Shown: piece by piece, positions 1 through 8,852 of the stretch
Layout of the letters: each line of letters begins with the position of its first letter
How positions within the stretch are numbered: the first letter of the stretch is position 1
From: Perkinsus olseni
Taxonomy: Eukaryota; Perkinsozoa; Perkinsida; Perkinsidae
Assembly (NCBI GenBank): GCA_013115135.1
Contig: JABANP010000622.1
Span: 1-27,087, forward strand
Direction of reading: 5' to 3'
DNA: 27,087 nucleotides
Translations under genes and position numbers: made by a program
The notes under the pieces: generated by a model
Seen by the model: the letters and a program-made list of their open reading frames with translations, nothing else
Told to the model about the DNA's origin: nothing
The model's database searches: none

Positions 1-713
1 TAGGAGGTAGGGTTCTAGTGGCGTGTGGTACATTGATCAGCTCGGAATGTCGCAAGTATGGCCAGCACTGGTGTTTGAGCGCTACCGATCTGCTATTATG
101 GCTTCATCAAGCTCATCTCCCTGTTACTGCTGTAACTTTGCATTCTCGCAAGGGCCAGATTTTGGAAGGAGTTCTCAATGAAGCGAGTTTGAGCTTTTGT
201 TGTAGAAGGCACTGTGAAGAGAGCATCCCCAAGTTGCTCCACCTCACGGCCAGAAGACCCTTCCGAGAAGGCAGCAATTTATTCTTCACAAGATCGAGAA
301 GGGCCTGGACTTTGAGCGAGCGAGTCTGCACTGTTACTGGCCAGTCTTATCGATCGGGTCTCAACATCCAGGAGCTGACTCTCACTTGGTTGTACTGGTA
401 CCTCTCCAAGTCTGGTAGGTCTAGTCTCTGCAATGCGAGCGAGCTTCGCATGGCCAGCTACGAGTCCACTGCTGTGATTCATGATCGGGAGTGGGTTTCG
501 GCCAGCACTATCTTCGACGCCTACCACGACTCTGGTATTCGCCAAGGTTCCTACACACCTTTGAGCTGGATACTTGGTTCGTCCGGCCAGGCTCGCGATG
601 CTGCTGTTGGCATTTCTCAAGGGCTACGCTTGGTGAATTCCGAAGGTTCCGGGCCAGTATTGTCTACTATTCCTGAGGAGACGGATGCCCCGGCCAGCAA
701 TGAAGCTTCTTAG
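1..713 (+). CDS. C-terminal part of retroelement third ORF (copy A), 5' truncated by window edge
   Basis: The reading frame is open from base 3 to a TAG at 711-713, about 236 codons, with no stop towards the left edge, so the true start lies outside the window. No known domain is recognised; the protein is Ser/Leu/Arg-rich with a few scattered Cys and no membrane segment. It ends 38 nt before a polypurine tract and 48 nt before a 352-bp LTR, so it is the last ORF of a retrotransposon. It carries nine copies of the hexamer GGCCAG (60, 153, 248, 339, 452, 500, 585, 652, 692), the same signature seen throughout the element at the right end. It is therefore most likely the C-terminal part of the protein that starts at 24834 in the other copy. 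This is inference: the two pieces do not overlap, so they cannot be aligned here. Confidence 0.6.
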   Translation, partial: GGRVLVACGTLISSECRKYGQHWCLSATDLLLWLHQAHLPVTAVTLHSRKGQILEGVLNEASLSFCCRRHCEESIPKLLHLTARRPFREGSNLFFTRSRRAWTLSERVCTVTGQSYRSGLNIQELTLTWLYWYLSKSGRSSLCNASELRMASYESTAVIHDREWVSASTIFDAYHDSGIRQGSYTPLSWILGSSGQARDAAVGISQGLRLVNSEGSGPVLSTIPEETDAPASNEAS

Positions 714-750
714 AGTACTCTTATTTCTCATTACCGATCCTCAGTCTTGC

Positions 751-758
751 GAGGGAGG
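751..758 (+). other. Polypurine tract of copy A
   Basis: An all-purine run (GAGGGAGG) lies two bases before the LTR start at 761. This is the expected place for the plus-strand primer of an LTR retrotransposon, and the position supports reading this LTR as a 3' LTR. Confidence 0.7.
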
Positions 759-760
759 TA

Positions 761-1112
761 TGTGATGGCAGTCACTCCCTTGGTGTATTGCGCGCACGCC
801 AGGGCCAGTTCTACCATTACTATAATTATCAGACTGAGTCTCTATAGTCTCTTTCCGTCTACTCATTCGAGGCCAGTACTCTTATTGTGCTTCGCTGTCC
901 CCTTTTCGGCCAGCACGCATGCGCATAGCGTGAGGCGCCTTGCGTGGCTGAGGCCAGATAGACAGACCGTCTAGGAAGAGTAGCCTTTCTCTCTTCTCTT
1001 CTGTGGTATCGTACCACTTGGGTATTCTGGTGGCATTGGTTTGGCTCAACCCTGGACCATTATCTGTTAACGTATATCGGATAACAAGCGTTGTTGTGTT
1101 GAAACCCTCACA
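761..1112 (+). repeat. 3' LTR of retroelement copy A (352 bp)
   Basis: This 352-bp block recurs at 17888-18239 with one mismatch by eye (A at 875 here, G at 18002 there). The ends are TGTGA...TCACA, a perfect 5-bp inverted terminal repeat with TG/CA tips, as in Ty3/gypsy LTRs. It lies downstream of an ORF end and a polypurine tract and has no primer-binding site after it, so it is a 3' LTR. It carries four GGCCAG copies (803, 871, 908, 952). The following host bases are GGCTG. The near identity to the other LTR implies recent activity or recent duplication. Confidence 0.95.
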
Positions 1113-1820
1113 GGCTGCTGTTGGTCGCACGCATGCGCGTGAGTCTTATTATTAGTTATGATAGTACGTGCACTATTAACTGTTCTCTGTATTTCTCTGT
1201 CCTGTCAATGTTCGGCCTTCTCGAGCTCTCATTGCTTACTCTCTTATTGGCTATGCTGTCAGTACGTACTTATCTCTTTCCCCTATGTCTAGCGTTGCCA
1301 GTCGGGCTCGGGCGAAACGGGCACGCACTCTATCTCCTCTTGCATCGGGGAGATCGGACCCACAACAACATTGGAGCGCGGATCTCCCCGAATTGCCCGA
1401 AGGTATGAGCCTGCCAGGCCCTACCCTTGTGCGATCACAACCATGATGTTTGAACCATCTGTAAGCATATTGCTATGAGGTATTGCATTGGTGATTCTGG
1501 CGTAATGCCGGACCACTGATTTGCTGTTCGACAGACTCTGTCGGACAGAGCCGTAGGTGCCCCAACCTTGAGTGACCGAGTAGGGCTCAGAAAGTTACTG
1601 ACGGCAACGCAGAACAGATCACGCTTCGCAACATCCGCAACCAAGATTCAACATCACTAAAACTTTCTGTTTTGGGAGGTGCCGATTAAGGATAGTCATG
1701 ACCAATACTTAACCGTAACCAAGTTGATTATTATCAGACAGCCACGGACCGCCGAGTTCGAATGTCCCTTTAACTGCACTCGGTCACCCAGGGCCACTCA
1801 CCTCCACTTGGTAGAGTCTA
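1113..1820. other. Host intergenic stretch without recognised gene
   Basis: No convincing coding region is seen. There is a 10-bp inverted repeat (1346-1355 with 1381-1390, 25-nt loop) and a short perfect hairpin at 1534-1548 (CTCTGTC G GACAGAG). Bases 1127-1138 carry 12 bases of a motif (GCACGCATGCGC) that recurs elsewhere in the window. Confidence 0.6.
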
Positions 1821-3326
1821 TCACAACCCACTCTTCACTTGCTTAGCCGGGGTAGCTTCGTCATTCCGCCTTGTTGCCGATGTGGACTTCCGACCGAGCA
1901 CTCGGCCATCTGGGGTCCCCTGACGCGACTCAGCTTGCAGACTGTCCCAAGCAAGTTGCTCTATTTCGTTTGAGGACTCGGTGGTAGATGCTTCATCGGT
2001 ATGCTGCAATTGGACGACACAATCGGGCGATACCGCACCCTGCTCCTCTATCCTCACGCCAAGTCGTAGATCCCAGGCGACTCTGTCTTGCGACCAGCAC
2101 ATGAAAGTAGTCGCAGGCATAAAGGTGCTGATCTCAAAGATATCGCCGGCGAGCCCGAAAGCCTCCAAAAACTCCTTCTCATCGCCTCTTCCAGCGGTGT
2201 TGATCAGGAAGCATGACTCATCGATAGCGGTGAGCTTGAATGCTGGGGGAGTGAATGCCAACCCACCACCCATTTCCGGAGACATCCTCTCGAAGAACCA
2301 CGGCTTGTCGTCGCCGAGTGTACTCTGTGAGCAATGAGCCGTGATGCAAAAGAGCATCAGGCTGGCCTCCTGCGTTCGCTGAACTGCGTTGAATATTTCC
2401 AGGAACACTACGGTGAGTTGCTTTGTCGCCTGCTCGTTGAAGTAAAACCCTACCGCAGGGGTTACGGCAGGAGCCGTAGTCGATGCCCGCGCGCCCATAT
2501 GAGTGTCGCTCTCATGAGGTTGTTGACCCGTGCTACTCGGCGCGAACCAGTCTACGGTTGGCATCGGTAACGGCCCTGTGGCAATAGTAGAAGGTATGCG
2601 TACCGGGGTAGCCTCATGCGTCGTCATCATTGCTGTATCCCATGAAGGGTTGTAGTTGTTGGCTCCTGTCACCTTTCCTTCGTTCACCCAATCGACCGGT
2701 TGTATGCTTGATAGGTGATGGAGAGGCGATTCATCTCCTTCAACCGTTCTACCGACTGCGTCTACCGAACTTGTTTGAGGTTGATCTTTTTTCACGCCCA
2801 TCACCACTGGATTGAACAACTCATCGACCACGCTCTTAAACCGGCTTCGGCCACCGAGGTATAGCACCCAATTTTCTTCAACCCGACAGAAGTGAAATGA
2901 AGAAGTCAGTTGACTTTCTCGTTTTATTGCGAACTTACTGTAGATACGTGAAAGCATGTTAATAGACTGTTGCTGCCTTGGAAGAGCCCAACAATTGCTT
3001 CCCATGATTTTATATATCTTATGTCCTCCAATTGCCTGAATCGTGCGTCTCATTGATTTCCGATTCAGCACAACGGTCGTATTTTCTTCTCTCGGCATCC
3101 TGTCACTCATCGCATCGTTGCCAAACAGAAGCCAAACATCGATAACTTCACCCGGTGAGGGAAGCACGGTCATTTCTATCCACCCCAGCATGCCGATAGC
3201 GCTTGGAGTGGCACCGTAGTAACTTCCTGGTTCACTCTTATTGACCCTGCGGTTGAGACTCAGCGGTAACGGGTGTTCCGTAGGGGGTACGGTAAGTAAA
3301 CGTGCTAGTATAGAGTCCGTCCCCAT
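1821..3326 (-). CDS. Hypothetical protein, 501 codons, unrecognised
   Basis: This is the longest open frame in the host segment: ATG at 3326-3324, stop at 1821-1823. No domain is recognised. There is no signal peptide or clear membrane helix. The second half is mixed and fairly acidic, and the C-terminal 60 residues are rich in Ser/Thr/Glu/Arg/Lys and look disordered. A stretch at 2876-2938 begins GTAAGT in the sense strand and ends in AAG. It is 63 nt, a multiple of three, so it could be a frame-preserving intron, although the acceptor lacks a pyrimidine before AG. If spliced, the protein would lose 21 residues. It has no close partner gene: the next confident gene is the subtilisin at 6.3 kb on the other strand. 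The length makes it likely to be real; its role is unknown. Confidence 0.55.
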   Translation of the reverse strand: MGTDSILARLLTVPPTEHPLPLSLNRRVNKSEPGSYYGATPSAIGMLGWIEMTVLPSPGEVIDVWLLFGNDAMSDRMPREENTTVVLNRKSMRRTIQAIGGHKIYKIMGSNCWALPRQQQSINMLSRIYSKFAIKRESQLTSSFHFCRVEENWVLYLGGRSRFKSVVDELFNPVVMGVKKDQPQTSSVDAVGRTVEGDESPLHHLSSIQPVDWVNEGKVTGANNYNPSWDTAMMTTHEATPVRIPSTIATGPLPMPTVDWFAPSSTGQQPHESDTHMGARASTTAPAVTPAVGFYFNEQATKQLTVVFLEIFNAVQRTQEASLMLFCITAHCSQSTLGDDKPWFFERMSPEMGGGLAFTPPAFKLTAIDESCFLINTAGRGDEKEFLEAFGLAGDIFEISTFMPATTFMCWSQDRVAWDLRLGVRIEEQGAVSPDCVVQLQHTDEASTTESSNEIEQLAWDSLQAESRQGTPDGRVLGRKSTSATRRNDEATPAKQVKSGL

Positions 3327-3790
3327 TACTGGTGTATCCCTCAGAATAGAGCTTGTGGTCGGCGTTCTAGGATGTAGTCCGTCTGAAAAAATGACGTAAG
3401 GCCGGATTTTGCGAGAAGGTCTTTTTCACTCAACAATACTACCATCTGTGGTTCTTGGGAGGGGCCCTTCCACGTAATCGTATTGTCTCCTTATGATGAC
3501 CGGTGAAGAGACTCATAAAGATCTTTACGTTTGGTTTCGCTGCTGAAGAATGCTGAAGAATTTCGCTCCGATCATGGCTTGACCCGCATCGGTGTTCCCT
3601 GAGAAAGTTCAATTCTCGCTCCACGAACTTTATCGGACATTTCGGACTTACCTCATTCTTTGACTTTCAATCGCCGTTTTCCTTGAGATATGCAAAGATA
3701 GCAAGACATCTCCTAGTTATACTGAATCTTTTTTCAAAGCTGCTTGTCTTCACTGCTGTATTTTGCTTGATAGACACCGTAAGGTGCCCT
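3327..3790. other. Intergenic, nothing recognised
   Basis: Only short frames without recognisable content are present. A small duplication (gctgaagaat twice, near 3541-3560) is seen. This is presumably the upstream region of the minus-strand 501-codon ORF. Confidence 0.5.
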
Positions 3791-3793
3791 TCA

Positions 3794-3902
3794 TAAGGTG
3801 CACCTTACGGATAGGTGCATTAGGTGCAAGGAGCGATTTCTTGTGAAAGAAGTCTCCTTACGTCGTAAGGCACCTTGCTCCTTGCACCTATCCGTAAGGT
3901 GC
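3794..3902. repeat. Long inverted repeat with internal short duplication
   Basis: The left arm 3800-3834 and right arm 3877-3902 are complementary over 26 bases. The left arm carries an extra 9-base duplication (AGGTGC repeated), which would bulge out. A 14-bp perfect palindrome (TAAGGTGCACCTTA, 3794-3807) overlaps the start of the left arm. The loop is about 42 nt. It could be a foldback element or a transcribed hairpin. Confidence 0.8.
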
Positions 3903-4009
3903 TCCGTGAGGAGCCTTTCTTGTGAAATAGGCCCCAGAATAGATCATCTCAATTCTCGCATCGCTCCGCTCATCTTCGGTGAGAAACCGCTCCTTATGCT
4001 CCTTGGGGT

Positions 4010-4110
4010 GTACCTTAAAGGAAGGAATTCCTTACGATCCTTAAAATTGAAAAGTTATAAGGAGTTGCCCCTTAAGGAAGGATCGTTAAGGACTCCTTCC
4101 TTTAAGGTAC
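4010..4110. repeat. Second long inverted repeat (33-nt arms)
   Basis: Arms 4010-4042 and 4078-4110 are complementary: the outer 17 bp are perfect and the inner part has a few mismatches. The loop is about 35 nt. A further CCTTAAGGAAGGAGTCC copy follows at 4112-4128. The arms share the CCTTA/TAAGG theme of the hairpin at 3.8 kb, so the two probably have a common origin. Confidence 0.8.
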
Positions 4111-4129
4111 GCCTTAAGGAAGGAGTCCT

Positions 4130-4711
4130 AAGTTATAGGGCCAATATCTTTCACGCATGCACAAGGATGCCCCATACGAGTTCTTTTCAGTAGAAAAGTG
4201 AAAAGAACGCTCTCTTTCTCGGCACAGGTCAAAAGTTTCCCTTCCGGGAGCACAGACATTCATCGCAGAACATATCGAGTCCCAAGGCTTAGGTCCTAAT
4301 CTAAGTCCCTTAAATTGTAGGCATGGCTCTAAGATGTCCGCTAATCGAATCATAAAACTTTGGGCGTCTTGGAGGACGGCACCATTGTATGTCTTCATAT
4401 TATAGGAGGGACTGTTATCTCCGTGATTACTCACAGGAACACAACCAGAGGAGAAAAAAAACTGCAAATTCATAGTTATCATAATGAGAGTAACCATCTG
4501 CTACCTCATTGTGTTCAGCTTGGATAAGGACTTGAGAATCATAATAGACAGCCCGTCACAATAATAGTAGAAAAGTACAAGAATAATATCTCGGCTCGGG
4601 AATCCCGAGTCGGGATTGAACCCGAGCCTTCTCTGCTGCGCACCGAGCAAATAGCGCTACAGGCGCCAGCCATGCTCCGAGCTCCAGGGAAGGAGGCTCG
4701 AGAGAACTCCT
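4130..4711. other. Intergenic with one tRNA-like minus-strand fragment
   Basis: No gene is recognised. On the minus strand around 4600-4680 there is a sequence resembling a degenerate tRNA: a D-arm-like GGCGCCTGTAGCGC followed by GGTTCAATCCC (plus strand 4612-4623). The T-stem pairing is imperfect and no acceptor stem closes, so it is not called as a tRNA gene. Confidence 0.4.
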
Positions 4712-4796
4712 ATCAGCCGGTTCCGGCTTAGTTAGGATCTTGCCGATGTGCTCAGTTGGAGACTTCCTGTAGCGTTGAACATGCAGTGCAATCAGA
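4712..4796 (-). repeat. Dispersed repeat, copy 1
   Basis: The reverse complement of this stretch aligns over about 80 bases with 7612-7700, at roughly three quarters identity by eye, including the shared block ATCGGCAAGA and CTAACTA-GCCGGAA. The copies are diverged and in opposite orientation, which suggests an old interspersed repeat. Both read as an open frame with a shared pattern (Tyr-Arg ... Ser-Pro-Thr ... His-Ile-Gly-Lys ... Leu-Thr ... Pro-Glu), so an eroded coding element is possible. Confidence 0.65.
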
Positions 4797-4949
4797 CAGT
4801 TTGTCAAGAAGCTTCCCCAGGGGTACACTCAACCAGAGAAGCTTCCTTTCCTCCTGGCAGGATCCGCTTACACATCCGGGAAAGAGGGTTGAGTTCATTG
4901 GCAGCCAAGGTGATTCTACTACACTATCGTCTGGTGGTCTGACGACTCA

Positions 4950-4970
4950 TGACTCACGAGTCGTGAGTCA
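4950..4970. repeat. Perfect 10-bp palindrome with single central base
   Basis: TGACTCACGA, then G, then TCGTGAGTCA. It could be a protein-binding site (it contains TGACTCA, the AP-1/bZIP-type core, twice in opposite orientation) or a simple hairpin. No gene start is visible nearby. Confidence 0.7.
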
Positions 4971-6280
4971 CGACGCTACGCCGTGGCCATGACATCCCGT
5001 GTCGGATCCTATCGCATGCATAGGATTCTGTGAGATACTTTCGGGAACAGTCGCACACTTGCTTTTCACTGAGAGTTGCAGGAGGATATTTCTCGCGGCT
5101 CGAGTTGATCCACGAAATTGATGTCCTTATCGGTCAAGTTGACTCCCTCAAAATGAGGGCCTCAATCATGAAATTGAGAGCCTTATTCGCGCACTTGAAC
5201 TTATTTTTCGAGGCCTATCGCTGAAGTGACTTATTCATCCGTCGGCTTGATGCAACGGGACCGGCAGCGTAGACCGAAGCGGCTGGCTGTTGTAGGATGA
5301 ACCTCTGCGATATTGCTTCACTGCAGCAGCTGCCAGCTGGCGAAGGGAGCAGCAGCCGACGAAGAGCGCAGCGGCTGGCGACGGAAGAGTTTCCGAAGAT
5401 CGCTATTGTGTAAAATTGGCGTGACTGCCGGCGGCACCCTTGCTTGCTTGAGAGTGGTTGAGAGACGTGGCGATTATACCATGTACAGCAGGATTTATAA
5501 GGAGATCTTTAATCGAGAGTTGATGTCCTTTTCGACCCTACCGCCAATTTGCGGTCTCAACTCGCTAATGTGATACCCTCGACTCGGGGACCTCGAGCGC
5601 TGGCATAACGGCCTCACTCGCCAAGTAGACTCCTGAATGGTATAGGCTCCGGAGAGAATTCCAGATCCACCGGAGGATCTTGACTCAAGATTCTTGAGGC
5701 TCGTTTAGAGTAACCAAGCTACACGTCAGGGCGTGACACCGGAGATGCACGCGCGAGTATATATTATACTGTATAATACACGCAATAATTGCGAAACGCG
5801 ATCGCCTGCGAGTCACAGGCTGTGACACATGCCCTGTGTTGCAAAAATCCCGGCCTACCGTTTGCCTGGCGACCTTGTGTCGCGAATCGAACAGCCGGGG
5901 AGAAGGCACTTCTGCCTGGCGACCCCCCCCATGAGGGAGGGATGGGCGGGCAAAGGAAATCTACTTCGCACCCGACAACAGCGTGTCCGACACCGACTCG
6001 TCACTGAACGCCCCGGCGGTGACGCCCACTCTGTTGCACGCAAGCACACAGCTATCTCCTGAAGCGGACTGCCTAGGATTTTCTCTCGACACACGATATG
6101 TATCATTGACTCACTGATCAGCAGAGTTTAGTATGGCATGATGGGAATAACAAATCCAGGCTAGCATCTCCCTCAGAGACCATCGGGAACATCTCTCAAT
6201 GCGTAGTGCCTCTCAAGCCGTGAGGCGCTCGCCGAGACCGTGATGATACGCGCTTTTCATCTTTCTGTTCATTTCACGCG
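4971..6280. other. Intergenic upstream of the subtilisin gene
   Basis: No coding region is recognised; the small frames present look random. There is an AT-rich spot at 5758-5776 (a tata/ataata run) and GC-rich hairpin-prone sequence around 5310-5380. The promoter of the plus-strand protease should lie in the last part, but no clear TATA or Inr element is identified. Confidence 0.5.
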
Positions 6281-7561
6281 ATGAAGCTTCTCTCCTTCGT
6301 TGTGCTCATAGCAGCATCAAGCTCTGCAGAAGTTTACGACAGCAAGACTATTCTGTCGATCACCCTGGGCGATGCTTTCGTCAACGTCCGGGATATCCCG
6401 CAGCGTCTCGAGGATGCCAAGTTCGCCCCCAACCCTGAAATGGCGGCCTTTCTCAAGACGGCAACTATCGAGACCCTGAAGTACTCGGGCTTGCAAATGG
6501 TCGCTACGTCCGATGACACGGTGAGCTCCGCCGACCTCTGTGGCTAATTGAAAGACGCAGCCTCCGCGCTACCCGGTCTTAAGTGTGAATGCGTCCCTAA
6601 CTTCGCTACCAAGGAAGAGGCCGTCGACGATGATCTCGGCGTGAACGACCCTAAAGCTAAGTGGCAAAGGGCATTCAAGCAGATGAACATGAAGGAAGTG
6701 TGGAGACTGACTGAGCGCTACGTGAGGCGGAACATCTACGTAGCCGTTATGGACTCCGGCCTCGATTTCAGCGATCCCGAGATCGCCTCTTACCGGGGTT
6801 TCCGCCGTAAGAAGAGTGGCGGGTACATCTACGGTGGTTGGAACTTCGTGGACGACAACTCGAACTTAACGTCGGTTAATCAGCATGGTCAGATGGTTGC
6901 GAGAATTATTGCGGCCAGAAAGGACAATAACCACGATATGGTCGGCATGTCATCTAATGTGCGTTTGGTGTCTCTGAAGGTCCTACCCGATACTGGTTCT
7001 GGTAGTACGTGGCACATGGCTAAAGCTATGGACATGGCAGTCGACATCGGAGTTGACATCGTGTCAATCTCAATGGGAGCATACACGACAAAGAGAAGCG
7101 GAGAGTGGGTCCTCGGCAAGCCCTTCAAAGCCGCTAGTGACCAGGGTATCATCATCGTCGGCGCCGCCGGTAACGATAGAATGCTAGCTGATACGCACTA
7201 TCCATGTCCGCTTCCCGGCGTGATATGTGTAGGCGCCCTCAATATTCAAGGCTCTCTTGAACTATATAGTTCCAGCAACTACGGTGACTACGTCGACATC
7301 GCTGCCTACGGCGCGGGCGTATACGTTGGCAACAACAAGCTCGCCTTCGGAACGTCCTTCGCGTGTCCTATCGTTTCTGGAGCGCTCGCGATCCTGCTCG
7401 GTATGGGTGTGAAGCCCAAGTATGCTGCTGGGATTATCACCTACAACGTTGATAGGTTCGCAAGCCCTCTGAGACCCTTGAAAAGGAACGCTGGGGCTCT
7501 CAACCCGCTGAAGGCTGTCAAGATGGTCATCGATTATCCGGTTTTGAGAGGAGCCCGCTAA
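6281..7561 (+). CDS. Secreted subtilisin-like serine protease (S8), with in-frame stop or short intron
   Basis: The ATG at 6281 starts a signal peptide (Met-Lys-Leu-Leu core, small residues before Glu-Val-Tyr). An I9-like propeptide follows, then the S8 catalytic domain. All catalytic residues are present: Asp in VMDSG (6752-6754), His in NQHGQMVA (6884-6886), the oxyanion Asn in AAGND (7172-7174) and Ser in GTSFACP (7355-7357). The stop is TAA at 7559-7561. A TAA at 6545-6547 interrupts the frame inside the propeptide. Both sides are in the same frame and together read like a continuous propeptide helix and strand, so this may be a nonsense mutation. A GT at 6521 and AG at 6582-6583 would instead remove 63 nt in frame and skip the stop. 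The nearer AG at 6559-6560 (40 nt, after CTAAT) would break the frame. Likely role: extracellular or vacuolar proteolysis. The family is confident; the intactness is not. Confidence 0.88.
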
Positions 7562-7611
7562 TGAACTTCGATTCTGTCTTCGTAAGGCAGGCCCGATCCA
7601 GATTTCTAAAT

Positions 7612-7700
7612 GTCAGATGCCAGATTGCACCGCATTTCAGTGTTACAGAGTGTCACCGACTAAGCATATCGGCAAGAGTCTAACTACGCCGGAATCGGGG
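7612..7700 (+). repeat. Dispersed repeat, copy 2
   Basis: Diverged partner of the copy at 4712-4796, in the opposite orientation. It starts about 50 nt after the protease stop and could form part of its 3' untranslated region. The open frame through it (to about 7841) shares the Ser-Pro-Thr-x-His-Ile-Gly-Lys pattern with the other copy. Confidence 0.65.
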
Positions 7701-8852
7701 TCGGACTATAAACTCGCATATACACAGATTTTTATCTCATCCCTAGTACTTGACGCCATCACAAGTAGAGAGAGCGAAGCGCCAATCGGGCGCAAGCTTT
7801 TAGCGTCGCGAGTTCTCTCGCCTGCGACGCCAGACTGTTGACCGATAGCTTATTGTTCATCGCAGACTTTATCAGTCTCGCCTTCTCATCGTAACTCCGC
7901 AACATGGTTAGCTTCAGACATCCCTCTCTTATCATATGTTGTGTTCCAACGGTAGTGCTTCGGAACCCGAGGTTCTACACCCGGATACCCAACAAAACCG
8001 TTGTTACGTTTACTAAATCAGCGAGACGACGGACGATACAGAATGGCTGCCTCTTCACAACGGGTTTTACATGCCTCGCGGAATTCACGTAGTATAGTGG
8101 TCTGAGAATACTGTACGCGAAAACTGTTGCGGAAGAGTGCTATTCTCACTTGCTCGACCACACCGATGTTATTATCGCCTCGCCAAGATTATACCATTAT
8201 ACTAACTGCACGCGCTCCACTCGTTCTCCTCATGTGCCCCGGGCTAATGGCCAGCCTCTAAAGATCGCTAGTTCCCGTCGACTGCTAGTGAGTTTTTTTG
8301 TACATATCTCTTCAAGCTCGTGTTAGAGACCGAGTGATTAAGAACACAGCGCAAGTCTTTTGTCGTCTGGAATCGCGTGTAAAGGCAACGACTACTACTC
8401 ACAACGAGTGCTTTGGGTGGGTTTGATTCTTTACACAGTGAGAGAGGCGAGAATGGTATATAGTTGTCCTGAACTACCATAACCCAACAAACAGATATCA
8501 GAAACTCTGACTAGGAGGGCCACTGGAGAACAGCGCACCCTAACGCCGCGATGCCGGCCAGCAAATGCACAGGTCCCAAGACGTGGAATCGCCCTATCCG
8601 ACGTATCTGCCAGAGACTCTAGTGAGGCCAAGACCCTCGAACGATACCACAGCTTCTAGGTCGGAATAATCAGAAACAGTACTAGATTATTTTTTTAGCA
8701 CTGTACGAGATCTTACTCCCCATCACAAGGCGATCGAACTCGGTTGAACCGACGGCGAAGTGCATAAGCCGCTCTAAGTGCTCCAAGTGAAAGGGAAGCA
8801 GCGCAGCCCGTTCATGACGAACAAAAGCCCAATATTGAAGGGAGGAACACGT
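7701..8852. other. Intergenic, nothing recognised
   Basis: Only short frames without recognisable content occur. The stretch lies between the convergent ends of the plus-strand protease and the minus-strand methyltransferase gene, so it should hold both 3' ends. Two isolated GGCCAG hexamers are present (8249, 8556), about the chance level. Confidence 0.5.

Noticed and set aside
1..713. GGCCAG array as a CRISPR or tandem repeat
   Set aside because: Only six bases are shared; spacing varies and the sequence between copies is coding.
4590..4680. Functional tRNA gene on the minus strand
   Set aside because: D-arm-like and T-arm-like pieces exist, but the T loop is short or the stem mismatched, and there is no acceptor stem.
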